A DNA stretch of 64,000 nucleotides from an uncultured Lachnospiraceae bacterium (GTDB lineage Bacteria > Bacillota > Clostridia > Lachnospirales > Lachnospiraceae). The position numbers and the translations under genes were made by a program. Positions within the stretch are counted from its first letter, which is position 1. Every line of letters begins with the position of its first letter. The notes under the pieces were generated by a model. That model searched no databases. It saw only the letters and a program-made list of their open reading frames with translations, and had not been told where the DNA came from. The stretch lies in NCBI GenBank assembly GCA_910587955.1, contig CAJUNN010000004.1, positions 58,430 to 122,429 of the forward strand. The letters run 5' to 3'. This document shows, one piece after another, positions 7,556 through 15,436 of the stretch.

Positions 7556-7948
7556 ATGCAGGAACTTCTACCAAAAGAAAAAGAAATCATGGAAATTATC
7601 TGGCAAATGAAACATCCCTGCCTGATCTCAGATATTTTAAAGACAGATCCAGCTTTAAGCCGCAACACGGTAGCGAAAGTTCTGGTAAATCTGGACAGAA
7701 AAGGCTACATCCGGGTAGATTCCATCAAGCGGACCGTCACCAGGACCGGACGGGCCTACGTTCCTGCCGTCACAAAGCAGGAATACGAAAAACAACAGGC
7801 TCTTCTGGAGAGCCTGCTGCAAAACGGTTCTGTAGCCAGCAATATGCTGTCCTTTTTCTCTTCTATGCTGGATGCGGATGAACTGGACGATGATTTTCTG
7901 AATGAAATAGAGACTCTGATACAAAATTACAAAAACGCAAAGGAGTAA
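7556..7948 (+). CDS. BlaI/MecI/CopY-family transcriptional repressor
   Basis: A 130-residue winged-helix repressor: EKEIMEIIWQMKHPCLISDI, SRNTVAKVLVNLDRKGYI and a TRTGRAYVPAVTKQEY wing match the penicillinase-repressor family, and the C-terminal helices (LDADELDDDFLNEIETLI) give the dimerisation part. The first ATG after the promoter at 7556 is used; its best upstream GGGAG is 13 bases away. It is followed after 5 bases by the M56 peptidase gene, the usual BlaI-BlaR1 pairing in which peptidase signalling leads to loss of the repressor. No beta-lactamase gene is nearby, so the regulated function is something else. Confidence 0.85.
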   Translation: MQELLPKEKEIMEIIWQMKHPCLISDILKTDPALSRNTVAKVLVNLDRKGYIRVDSIKRTVTRTGRAYVPAVTKQEYEKQQALLESLLQNGSVASNMLSFFSSMLDADELDDDFLNEIETLIQNYKNAKE

Positions 7949-7953
7949 CGCAA

Positions 7954-9198
7954 ATGAATCTTCCTGCCCCTGTTGTTTTGGAACATTCCTCTTTTTTTGA
8001 CGCCTTTTTTGCCTCCTCCATAGCAGTGTCTCTGCTAACCCTGTTCCTGCTGTTCCTTCTCAAGGGAAAACATACATTTCTGCGCTTTGGAATAACCTCC
8101 CTTCGCCTTCTGGCCATCCTCATCATAGTCAGGGGATTCCTTCCGGTAGAACTGCTGGCCCCCACCTTTCCCATTACCCAGACCATTTTCTCCCGCAAAA
8201 TCCTTCCTGCCCTCCGGGATCTCCTGCTGCATCCCCTGTGGACTGCAGGCGCCTTTGTTTTGACCCCCATGATACTTCTTGTCGCCCTGTGGCTGTCTGT
8301 CTCCTTCTATTGCTTATTCCGGAAAATCCGGGGATACCTGCAGTTTCAAAACTCCCTTCTCTCACTGCCGGAAATCTCGGACCCGGAAACCCTGGAGATT
8401 TTGCAAACCGTTCTGGACTCTTTGTTTCCAAATAAGAATATAAAAACCCGGCTGGTGCAATCCCACGGGTTTATCTCTCCCGCCATATGGGGCCTTTGCC
8501 GTCCTACTATCATCCTTCCCTGCATCTTAGCAGACAACTCAAAGGAACTGTCATACGGGATACCCCCAGGGTATACGGGCGAAGAATTATCCTGTATCTT
8601 TTCACACGAACTGCTCCACTACAAACACCGGGATTTCCATCTGAAGTTCCTGCTGGATCTTCTCCTGTCTTTCCACTGGTGGAATCCCCTTCTCACCCAC
8701 TGTCTGGCTCCCGCGGTGACACAGGCACAGGAGCTTTCCGTGGATGAGTACCTTACCAGAACCATGAGCCGGGCAGAAAAAACGCAGTATCTGGAAGCGC
8801 TCTCCAAGACCCTGCATTTCCAGAAAAGCCGTATATCTGCCGGAACAGAACAGACTTACGCTTTCGCAGATCAGCATCACAAAAAAGCAGTCCTTCAAAG
8901 GCTCCGCTGTATCATAGACGCTCCGGCAAAACGGCCTTCCGGCTGGAGTACCGCGCTGTGTATAGTCTTATTCCTATTGTCCTTTTCCTTTATTTTTGAC
9001 ACCTACTACGACCACAGTGTCGATGAGTACGGGTACCCGGTCTTTAAAGATATCAAAGGACAGACTTTCTATGTCAGAAACGGGGAGATGTTTGATCTCT
9101 ATCTGGAGAATCAGTACTTTGGCACTTTTCCTAAAATTTTGGAAAGTTTTAAAGACGCTCCTGTCTACGACAATATTTCGGAGGCTCATATCCCATAA
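7954..9198 (+). CDS. BlaR1/MecR1-like M56 membrane metallopeptidase
   Basis: A 414-residue membrane peptidase. About three hydrophobic helices lie in residues 15-120, then a cytoplasmic M56 domain with the zinc motif HELLH at 218-222 and a downstream ELSVDE (third ligand Glu260), then a transmembrane helix near 343-358 and a short extracellular tail of about 55 residues. It lacks the penicillin-binding sensor domain of true BlaR1, so it must sense something through the short tail or a partner. Codons for residues 199-208 contain a copy of the 28-base motif found at 2559. It is co-transcribed with the upstream repressor and followed by a small secreted protein gene. Confidence 0.85.
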   Translation: MNLPAPVVLEHSSFFDAFFASSIAVSLLTLFLLFLLKGKHTFLRFGITSLRLLAILIIVRGFLPVELLAPTFPITQTIFSRKILPALRDLLLHPLWTAGAFVLTPMILLVALWLSVSFYCLFRKIRGYLQFQNSLLSLPEISDPETLEILQTVLDSLFPNKNIKTRLVQSHGFISPAIWGLCRPTIILPCILADNSKELSYGIPPGYTGEELSCIFSHELLHYKHRDFHLKFLLDLLLSFHWWNPLLTHCLAPAVTQAQELSVDEYLTRTMSRAEKTQYLEALSKTLHFQKSRISAGTEQTYAFADQHHKKAVLQRLRCIIDAPAKRPSGWSTALCIVLFLLSFSFIFDTYYDHSVDEYGYPVFKDIKGQTFYVRNGEMFDLYLENQYFGTFPKILESFKDAPVYDNISEAHIP

Positions 9199-9206
9199 AA
9201 GATAAA

Positions 9207-9440
9207 ATGAAAAGCATTTACTTATTTATTTTGCTGGAAATTATGTTTCTCCTGCTGCCAGTCTTTCCGGTAAACGCCGCCCTGCCCGGCGAAAGCTGTA
9301 CTCCGTACACTTCATCTGAAAGTATCGCACGTTTTCCTACAATCGGCTGGGAATACAAAAATATTAACGGCGTTGCATACCGCCGCCTTTACAACTACAG
9401 CACCAACACTCCCCTTACCGACTGGGAGATAGTTCCCTGA
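9207..9440 (+). CDS. Small secreted protein, unknown function
   Basis: A 77-residue product with a clear signal peptide (IYLFILLEIMFLLLPVFPVN, cleavage likely after NA) and a mature part of about 53 residues rich in aromatic residues and Asn/Tyr (IGWEYKNINGVAYRRLYNYS). It begins 8 bases after the peptidase gene, so it belongs to the same operon. The pattern GVAYRRLYN followed by a Trp looks like a motif seen in small secreted proteins of Lachnospiraceae, but I cannot name a family. It may be a ligand, inhibitor or target of the M56 sensor; this is inference from order only. Confidence 0.5.
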   Translation: MKSIYLFILLEIMFLLLPVFPVNAALPGESCTPYTSSESIARFPTIGWEYKNINGVAYRRLYNYSTNTPLTDWEIVP

Positions 9441-9470
9441 CGCAGGGAGCGTTTTCACCCTCCCTGCGTC
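9439..9470. terminator. Hairpin between convergent genes
   Basis: GACGCAGGGAG (9439-9449) pairs perfectly with CTCCCTGCGTC (9460-9470) around a 10-base loop. It follows the small secreted protein gene and overlaps the last codons of the opposing dehydratase gene, so it may terminate plus-strand transcription; no long T-run follows. Confidence 0.5.
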
Positions 9471-10336
9471 CTCCGGATGGCTTCCGGGATCCGCTCCAGC
9501 ATGTCCGTGGGCAGCATCCCGTACTCTCCGATCTCCTCTTTGCAGAGATCCCCGGCACAGCCGTGAAGCCAGGCTCCGAGGGCCGCTGCCCGGACAGGCT
9601 CCATTCCCTGTCCCAGCAGGGAGAGAATCATTCCTCCCAGGATATCCCCGCTTCCGCCCTTTGCCATGCCACTGTTGCCGGTGGTATTCTGGTACAGATT
9701 CCCTTCCGGATCCGCAATCAGGGTTCCGGGGCCTTTCCGGACCAGGATGCAGCCGAAGGTACGGGCAAACTCTAAGGCTCCTTCTCTGCGCTCCGCCCGG
9801 GAATTTCCGCCCAGATAGGAAAATTCTCCCTCATGCGGCGTTAGAACCGTCACTAAGCCTTTCTCCCTGCGGTGCTTCAGGATCTCCTTTTGCTCCCGGA
9901 TGGCATAAAGAGCGTCCGCATCCACCACCAGGGGAATCTGCACCTGCTCCAGAAGACGGCTGACCAGCCGGAACAGATCCCTGTTTCTCCCCAAACCCGG
10001 CCCAATCAGTCCCGCATCGCAGGCTCCCAGCTTCTCCTGAATCCGGAAGAAAGCCTCCGCCGAGAGCCTTCCCTCCCTTCCGGGCAGGGGATAGGTCATC
10101 ACCTCCAGGCTCAGAGGCGCCGTAATCCCATAGATCTCCTCCGGCACTCCCAGGAACACCAGTCCGCTGCCCGTCCGGGCCGCCGCTTTGGATGCCAGGA
10201 CAGGAGCTCCTGTAAGCCCGACGCTTCCTCCGATGACGCAGACCTTCCCGAAGGTTCCCTTGTGGCCGTCCTCCCGGCGCCCGGGGAGCCAGGAGGCTGC
10301 CGTCTCCCGGCTCAAAAACTTCACTTGCTTGTCCAT
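9455..10336 (-). CDS. nnrD: ADP/ATP-dependent NAD(P)H-hydrate dehydratase
   Basis: A 293-residue protein of the YjeF C-terminal (ribokinase-like) family, which dehydrates the damaged cofactor NAD(P)HX. Characteristic segments are HKGTFGKVCVIGGSVGLTGA near the N-terminus, GPGLGR near 115, VVDADAL, LTPHEGEF, and the nucleotide-binding NSGMAKGGSGDILGGMI near 220-236. Start ATG 10336 has GGAGGG at 7 bases. It lacks the N-terminal epimerase domain that many bacteria fuse to it. It is the last gene of a run with IbrB-like, IbrA-like and phosphoribosyltransferase-like genes, 45 bases after the IbrB-like stop. Confidence 0.9.
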   Translation of the reverse strand: MDKQVKFLSRETAASWLPGRREDGHKGTFGKVCVIGGSVGLTGAPVLASKAAARTGSGLVFLGVPEEIYGITAPLSLEVMTYPLPGREGRLSAEAFFRIQEKLGACDAGLIGPGLGRNRDLFRLVSRLLEQVQIPLVVDADALYAIREQKEILKHRREKGLVTVLTPHEGEFSYLGGNSRAERREGALEFARTFGCILVRKGPGTLIADPEGNLYQNTTGNSGMAKGGSGDILGGMILSLLGQGMEPVRAAALGAWLHGCAGDLCKEEIGEYGMLPTDMLERIPEAIRRTQGG

Positions 10337-10381
10337 ACGTTTTCCCTCCGCAGCCGCCCGGTATCCGGCAGGGCTGTTTCT

Positions 10382-10903
10382 CTATTCCTCCTCCGCAGGC
10401 CTCCAGGCCTTTCCGAACTTCACATCCCGGAAGAGAGCCGCCAGGCCTGTAATCTGTTTCAGGCGCAGGATCTCGTCCCGGTCCATGCCAAGATGAACGG
10501 AAATCCAGGCATCGGAGCGCCCCAGATCGTGCAGCTCCCTCACAATGTTGCTCATCAAGTCCACATTGTGGCTTCCCCTGGCCCGGTTGTGGCGGATGGT
10601 GCTGGCCATGCGCTCGTCTATAGGTTTGTCAATGACCGAAACGGGCAGGCAGCCTCCCTCCCGCTCATAAATATCGGGATACTCCAGCATCACCCGGTAG
10701 CGGTGGAAACCGTCCACAATCACATACATGTCCCGCTCCTGGTCATGGTAGCACACAATGGGCATGGTGTAGCCGTCCGCCTTGATGCTCTCGTAGAGCA
10801 GCCGCATCTCCGGCGGTGCAACCTTATTGGGATTGTAGGTATTGGCTTCGATCTTCCCTACAGGAACGGAACGAATCTGATATACAGGACTTCTATACTC
10901 CAT
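10382..10903 (-). CDS. IbrB-like ParB/sulfiredoxin-fold protein
   Basis: A 173-residue protein with a ParB N-terminal-like fold: IEANTYNPNKVAPPEM, DGYTMPIVCYHDQER, YVIVDGFHRYRVML and the ASTIRHNRARGSH block, which matches IbrB and phage ParB-like proteins rather than chromosome-partition ParB. A helical part with RLKQITGLAALF follows. Start 10903 is preferred because GGAG lies 7 bases upstream. It overlaps the 3' end of the IbrA-like gene by 11 bases, so the two are translationally coupled. In E. coli IbrA and IbrB activate immunoglobulin-binding protein genes; the molecular activity is unknown. Confidence 0.75.
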   Translation of the reverse strand: MEYRSPVYQIRSVPVGKIEANTYNPNKVAPPEMRLLYESIKADGYTMPIVCYHDQERDMYVIVDGFHRYRVMLEYPDIYEREGGCLPVSVIDKPIDERMASTIRHNRARGSHNVDLMSNIVRELHDLGRSDAWISVHLGMDRDEILRLKQITGLAALFRDVKFGKAWRPAEEE

Positions 10904-12224
10904 AATGTATCTCCTCAATGCTTTTGTACTTGCTGCGGATCAAATCGATCTGCTTTTGCTGAATCCGGTCAATTCCAAATCCCATAAACCGGCAGTTGTG
11001 ATCGTTTTTCAAAATACAGTAGCACATGCGTTTCCAGCTGGGAATATCCTTGCTGGTCCGGATATCATCCGTGTGATCGGGAATGCTCCCGATGAAAACC
11101 ACCCGGGACTTCCGGTTCAGCGTATAATTGGAAATGCCGTTCCTGCGGATCCGGTAGCCGTGTTCCTGCAGCTCCCTTATGGTTTCCTCATCCAGCCCTC
11201 CCCCGGTCTCGTGCCAGAACTTAATGGATGTGTTAAATTTTTTTACGTAGTTGTTCCGCAGCCGCACCGGGAGCGTGTCCAGAAGAAACTGGGTATACGA
11301 TTTCCAGGTATGTCCCTCCGGCAGGGTCACGTTCCGGTATCCCATAGCCCTGGTCCGCCCGTAAATGGCGGCAAAATTAGCTCCCTGGACTCTTCCTACC
11401 AGCTTCACCCAGATCTCCGGGTCAATCACCCGGTAGAGATTCAGGGAATCCTTGGAATAATCGTTAAAAGGGGAAGCCACCCGCATCTGCGAAACTTTCA
11501 GCCCTGCCTTATAATACAAGTCATAAAGCCGGTTGTAATCATAGTTAAAAAGATAGTTGGCATGCCATACATCCTCATGGCTCCAGTCGTACAGGGGAGA
11601 CGCGCACCACACATCCTTAAACTGTTTGCCAATCCAGCACTCTCCCATATACCCGTACTTCTTATTTACGAAGCCGCTGTACCTCTGGAGAGACTCGTCC
11701 GCCCGCATTCCCAAAAGGCATACGGTCTTTTTATTTCCGTGGGAAACCCGGTACCAGCGGCCAAACTGCTTCGCCAAATCCTCCTGGGGCATCCGGTAGC
11801 GGTAAGTCGTGATGGGATTGTTGCCCTGGTGAATCACATACTCCCCCTCAGGCATCCGGCGCACCCAGCTCTCCTGTTTCGTCTCGTCCCAGGGATACCA
11901 GTACATCTGGTAACTGCTTAAGGCTGTCCGCACAGCCATGGGAAGACAGACCCAGTAAAGCTCCGCCTCTCCCCGGAGGCGCTCAAACGTACGTTCCACA
12001 TACTCCGAAGTCACCGTATACTGAGCCTCAAAATCCTGATGAAAAACCCCGATCCGCTTTTCCGGGAAATAGGTTTTCTGAAAATCCAGCGTCAGATTCA
12101 GCAGAAGGCCGCTGTCCTTCCCGCCCGAAAAAGAGACATAGATATTGTCAAACTCCTCAAAGAGAAATTTCATCCGTTTCTGAAAGGCTTCATACACATT
12201 CTGTTCCAAATATTCACGCACCAA
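10893..12224 (-). CDS. IbrA-like phosphoadenosine phosphosulfate reductase-family protein (DUF3440 type)
   Basis: An adenine-nucleotide alpha-hydrolase-fold protein with the P-loop VSFSGGKDSG, and later SHGNKKTVCLLGMRADESLQR and PLYDWSHEDVW, the signature of PAPS-reductase relatives such as IbrA and DndC. A long C-terminal part (FWHETGGGL, YCILKNDHNCRFMGFG) is shared with IbrA. The TTG at 12224 follows GAGGGGG by 8 bases and leaves LVREYLEQNVYEA before the domain, close to IbrA starts; an upstream GTG at 12299 is possible. It is paired and overlapping with the IbrB-like gene. Catalysis, perhaps nucleotide or DNA-related sulfur chemistry, is unproven. Confidence 0.75.
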   Translation of the reverse strand: MVREYLEQNVYEAFQKRMKFLFEEFDNIYVSFSGGKDSGLLLNLTLDFQKTYFPEKRIGVFHQDFEAQYTVTSEYVERTFERLRGEAELYWVCLPMAVRTALSSYQMYWYPWDETKQESWVRRMPEGEYVIHQGNNPITTYRYRMPQEDLAKQFGRWYRVSHGNKKTVCLLGMRADESLQRYSGFVNKKYGYMGECWIGKQFKDVWCASPLYDWSHEDVWHANYLFNYDYNRLYDLYYKAGLKVSQMRVASPFNDYSKDSLNLYRVIDPEIWVKLVGRVQGANFAAIYGRTRAMGYRNVTLPEGHTWKSYTQFLLDTLPVRLRNNYVKKFNTSIKFWHETGGGLDEETIRELQEHGYRIRRNGISNYTLNRKSRVVFIGSIPDHTDDIRTSKDIPSWKRMCYCILKNDHNCRFMGFGIDRIQQKQIDLIRSKYKSIEEIHYGV

Positions 12225-12344
12225 GCAGTATTCCCCCTCATCCAATGTCCGCGCTGTCTTACAGATTCTTCCGGCCGTTATAAAACGCAAATACGGCACA
12301 GCCTCTTTGGGCCATGCCGCAATCTGCTTTTCGCACAGATAAAG

Positions 12345-12986
12345 TTACTCTATCTTGCTGTATCCAAAGGCATTCACAATGGCGTCCACCCTCTGGTTAT
12401 TCTTGCACAGGGGACAGTTGTGGAACTCATATGTCTGGTAGTCCGGAATATCCTTCTGGGTAAAGATGGAGTTCACATCCATGGAGCGGGCTTTTTGAAC
12501 GGCACTGAAAATAGCCCCAATCCCCTGAGTCCTTCCCCCGTAATACTCGATGGACTTCAAACTCTGCTCCAGCGTTTTACCTGTGGTGGCCGTAGCCAAA
12601 AGCAGCAGTACATTCTTATCCCGGATCATCATCTGCATATTGTCCCGGAAAATAATCTGGCCTCCTGCATTCAGCTCGGGGCTGACAATGTAAATGGTCT
12701 TATGGCGGTTCATACACATAATCCCCGCATTGGTCAGCTCCTCCGCCAGGTAGGATCCGATGACCTCACAGCCGTCCAGGCACACAATGGTATCCACCAC
12801 CGTATAGGTAGAATACTGGGCCAGCACCCGGGCTGCAGCCTGGGCCTCGTTCTGCCTGGTTTTCAGCGTGGTCAGATCAATGTAATTGTTGATATGGGAG
12901 TGGTTGGTTGCAAAATGGCCGGGAATTACTTTCAGCCTCACTTCTCTGTCCGCTTTTGCCGGGATCTTGTACATACGTGTTTCCAT
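12345..12986 (-). CDS. Orotate phosphoribosyltransferase-like protein
   Basis: A 213-residue type I phosphoribosyltransferase-like protein. The PRPP-loop-like segment LLLLATATTGKTLEQS (near residue 125) and the hood-like N-terminal region (PGHFATNHSHINNYID) resemble PyrE. It lacks clear pyrimidine-specific features and ends with a Cys pair (HNCPLCKN) that could bind metal. Start ATG 12986 has AAGGAGG 6 bases upstream. It leads the IbrA-IbrB-nnrD run after the rhamnulokinase gene (17 bases away). It is probably not the housekeeping pyrimidine enzyme, because no pyrimidine genes are nearby. Confidence 0.7.
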   Translation of the reverse strand: METRMYKIPAKADREVRLKVIPGHFATNHSHINNYIDLTTLKTRQNEAQAAARVLAQYSTYTVVDTIVCLDGCEVIGSYLAEELTNAGIMCMNRHKTIYIVSPELNAGGQIIFRDNMQMMIRDKNVLLLLATATTGKTLEQSLKSIEYYGGRTQGIGAIFSAVQKARSMDVNSIFTQKDIPDYQTYEFHNCPLCKNNQRVDAIVNAFGYSKIE

Positions 12987-13003
12987 AGCCTGCCTCCTTC
13001 ACT

Positions 13004-14425
13004 TTAGGGTTCATAATATTTTAATGCAAAAGAATTTTTGATAATCTGCCGGCCCTCCGCAATGCTTGCGATGGCTCCCGTAGCCACCATCTGCACAATG
13101 CTGTTGCCCAAAACGGACCCTTCTGTAGGTCCTGCCACCACCCGTTTTCCGGTGGCTTTCGCCGTCAGCTCGCAGAGCAGCTCATCCTGGATTCCGCCTC
13201 CCACCATATTGATGCAGGGGATGGTTTTGCCTGTGATCTCCTCCATATACTGAATGGATTTCCGGTATTCCTCTGTCAGGCCGTTGTAGACAGCCATTGC
13301 CATTTCCCCCAGGCCCTCCGGGCGTCCCTGCCCTTTTTCCTCACAGTAGGCTATAATTTCTTTCATCATATTTAAGGGAGCCGTAAAGCGCGGATCCTTG
13401 GGATCGATCAGAAAATCCCTCCGCTTCGCCGACCTGGCAGCCGCAATAATATCCGGGAAGGACACTTCCCCCTCAAACTCACACCAATTCCGGCGCAGAT
13501 TCTGCATAATCCAAAGACCGTTGATATTTTTCAGGAACTGGATCTTGCCGTCGATGCTGCCCTCGTTGGTGTAGTTGTATTTGTAGGAATCCTCATTTAA
13601 AATGGGTTCGTCCAGAACCATACCCAGAAGGGACCAGGTTCCGCAGCTTAAAAACGCCGCATCTTCTGTCTCCAGCGGAGCACCCGCCACGGCAGAAGCT
13701 GTGTCATGGCTTCCCACGGCAATGACCTTAACGCCGGAAAGACCAGTCTCCTCCCGGACCTCAGGAAGCAGATCCCCGATTACGGTGCCGGGCATCACAA
13801 TATTCCCAAACAGTTCCCTCTTAAGTCCCAGACGCGCAATCAGCTCATAGTCCCACTCCCTCTTTCTGGCATCCAGAAGCTGGGAGGTGCTGGCAAACGT
13901 ATATTCCGTGTACATAATTCCCGTGAGGAAGTAGCCGAACAGCTCCGGCATGAAGAGCAGCCGCTTGGCATTGTCCAGGATGACCGGGCGCATTCCCTTC
14001 TCCGCATAGAGCTGGAATATGGAGTTGAAATACATAAATTCGATTCCCGTCCGGTCGTAAAGCTCCTCCAGAGGGATGATTTTAGAAATTTCTTCCATCA
14101 CTCCGTCTGTCCTGGAATCCCGGTAATGGACCGGATTTCCGATCAGGTTTCCGTCCTTGTCAAAAAGACCATAATCCACCCCCCAGGTATCGATAGCCAG
14201 GCTTTGAATCGGCAGCTTCCTGGCCGCCGCCTTCTTAAGCCCCTGCTTCAGCTCATGATACAGGCGGAACAAATCCCAGTAAATATGCCCTCCAATCCGA
14301 ATCTCCTGGTTCGGAAAGCGGTGCAGCTCCTCAAGCTCAAGTTTCCCGTCCTCCAATTTACAGAGTACCATTCTGCCGCTGGACGCTCCGAAATCAAACG
14401 CCAGATTGTAAATAACCTCTCCCAT
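13004..14425 (-). CDS. rhaB: Rhamnulokinase
   Basis: A 473-residue FGGY-family sugar kinase that phosphorylates L-rhamnulose. The phosphate-1 loop FDFGASSGRM, IDTWGVDYGLFD, VGSHDTASAVA (phosphate-2/catalytic Asp region), SCGTWSLLG and the adenosine motif NMVGGGIQDELL are all present and match RhaB over the whole length. Start ATG 14425 has GGAG 6 to 7 bases upstream. A copy of the hairpin repeat family lies between it and the DeoR-type regulator gene upstream. The matching isomerase gene is 3.7 kb away on the same strand; no rhamnulose-1-phosphate aldolase or transporter is in the window. Confidence 0.92.
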   Translation of the reverse strand: MGEVIYNLAFDFGASSGRMVLCKLEDGKLELEELHRFPNQEIRIGGHIYWDLFRLYHELKQGLKKAAARKLPIQSLAIDTWGVDYGLFDKDGNLIGNPVHYRDSRTDGVMEEISKIIPLEELYDRTGIEFMYFNSIFQLYAEKGMRPVILDNAKRLLFMPELFGYFLTGIMYTEYTFASTSQLLDARKREWDYELIARLGLKRELFGNIVMPGTVIGDLLPEVREETGLSGVKVIAVGSHDTASAVAGAPLETEDAAFLSCGTWSLLGMVLDEPILNEDSYKYNYTNEGSIDGKIQFLKNINGLWIMQNLRRNWCEFEGEVSFPDIIAAARSAKRRDFLIDPKDPRFTAPLNMMKEIIAYCEEKGQGRPEGLGEMAMAVYNGLTEEYRKSIQYMEEITGKTIPCINMVGGGIQDELLCELTAKATGKRVVAGPTEGSVLGNSIVQMVATGAIASIAEGRQIIKNSFALKYYEP

Positions 14426-14452
14426 ACCCTTACTCCTTTTTATTTTCGTTCC

Positions 14453-14484
14453 GCAAATCCTTCCGGCACTGTGTAAAGATTTGC
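14453..14484. repeat. Short copy of a dispersed hairpin repeat (copy C)
   Basis: GCAAATC (14453-14459) pairs with GATTTGC (14478-14484). On the minus strand the flanks are AAAACAGC immediately before and GCGGAAC at the end, the same boundaries as in the longer copies at 17971-18098 and 38588-38728, and a ribosome binding site for the downstream gene follows. The internal hairpin is much shorter than in the other two copies. Confidence 0.5.
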
Positions 14485-14488
14485 TGTT

Positions 14489-15286
14489 TTATACGACAGG
14501 CAAAATCCGCCTGCTGCATTCACTATCCGGAACCACCAGCTGCACGCCCCGCTCCTGAAGGAAGGACTGCCACTCCCCGGAAGGCATCTGATCCGTCACC
14601 AGTATGTCTCCCCGTTTCATCTGCATGGTCTTCACGAAAGACACCCGCTCAAACTTGCTGCTGTCCACTGCCAGAATCACCGTATCTGCACAAGAATACA
14701 TCACATTCTTGATGTCACTGTCCAGCTCGTTGGAATCCGTCAGGCCGTTTTTGATATCAATACCCTTGCAGGAAAGAACCGCCTTGTCCACATGATACCC
14801 GTTCAGCACCTTCTGGGCTGCATTTCCCACCAGGGACAGGGAGGTCTCATTCAGATTCCCTCCGGTGGAGATCACCTGGATTCCTTCGTGCCCTGCCAGC
14901 TCAATCAGCACCTCCACGGAGTTGGTGATCACCGTCAGCTTCCCCTTCTCCTTCAGCTCCTTGGCAATCATCAGGGAAGTGGAAGAAGCATCCAGCATAA
15001 TCCGATCTCCTTCCTCAATGAGATCGTGAACCAGCTTGGCAATGATCTGCTTCTCGCTCCGGTTAGTCTTCTCCCGGATGCGCAGGGGCATATCTACATT
15101 GGTATTTTTGTTCAGGACGGCGCCTCCGTAGGTCCGCTTTACATAGCCCTCGCTCTCCAGCTTCTCCAGATCCCGCCGGATCGTCTCGTCCGTCACGTCA
15201 TATTTTTTACTCAGCTCCGACACCAGGACCCGCTGTTCTTTCTGCAGAATCGATAGGATCTCGTTTTTCCGTTCAATGGCCAGCAC
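14489..15286 (-). CDS. DeoR/GlpR-family transcriptional regulator
   Basis: A 265-residue sugar-phosphate responsive repressor: N-terminal DeoR winged helix (RKNEILSILQKEQRVLVSEL, YDVTDETIRRDLEKLESEGY, RTYGGAVL) and a C-terminal DeoRC effector domain (DASSTSLMIAKELKEKG, TNSVEVLIELAG, STGGNLNETSLSLVG, DSSKF). It starts at GTG with GGAGGGA 4 bases upstream. It sits directly upstream of rhaB on the same strand, so control of rhamnose genes is likely. Rhamnose operons are more often run by AraC-type activators; DeoR-type control is known in several Firmicutes and Bacteroidetes. Confidence 0.9.
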   Translation of the reverse strand: MLAIERKNEILSILQKEQRVLVSELSKKYDVTDETIRRDLEKLESEGYVKRTYGGAVLNKNTNVDMPLRIREKTNRSEKQIIAKLVHDLIEEGDRIMLDASSTSLMIAKELKEKGKLTVITNSVEVLIELAGHEGIQVISTGGNLNETSLSLVGNAAQKVLNGYHVDKAVLSCKGIDIKNGLTDSNELDSDIKNVMYSCADTVILAVDSSKFERVSFVKTMQMKRGDILVTDQMPSGEWQSFLQERGVQLVVPDSECSRRILPVV

Positions 15287-15400
15287 CGCTATCCCTCCAA
15301 GTTTGATCCAGTCATTTTTCTTAGTTTATCACATTTTGCGTTGCTTTTATAGGTTTTTTTATAGATTTTTGGGTAAATATTTTCCGAAACCCACAAAAAG

Positions 15401-15423
15401 ACAGCGGCCTCAAGGGCCGCCGT
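15401..15423 (-). terminator. Intrinsic terminator after the metY remnant
   Basis: On the minus strand GCGGCC-cttga-GGCCGC is followed by TGTCTTTTTG, giving a compact GC-rich hairpin with a T-run. It ends transcription coming from cysK and the metY remnant before the DeoR gene. Confidence 0.65.
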
Positions 15424-15436
15424 CCAAAGACAAGCG

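Noticed and set aside
7954..9198. Beta-lactam resistance sensor
   Set aside because: The penicillin-binding sensor domain is absent and no beta-lactamase or PBP gene is adjacent, so antibiotic sensing is not supported.
10382..10903. Chromosome-partition ParB
   Set aside because: The protein has only the ParB N-terminal-like fold, no ParA partner, no parS-type sites, and pairs with an IbrA-like gene.
9872..12007. Long plus-strand frames opposite nnrD, IbrB-like and IbrA-like genes
   Set aside because: Histidine- and proline-rich shadows without ribosome binding sites.
12345..12986. Housekeeping pyrE
   Set aside because: No other pyrimidine genes nearby, and the sequence departs from PyrE outside the PRPP loop; kept as PRTase-like only.
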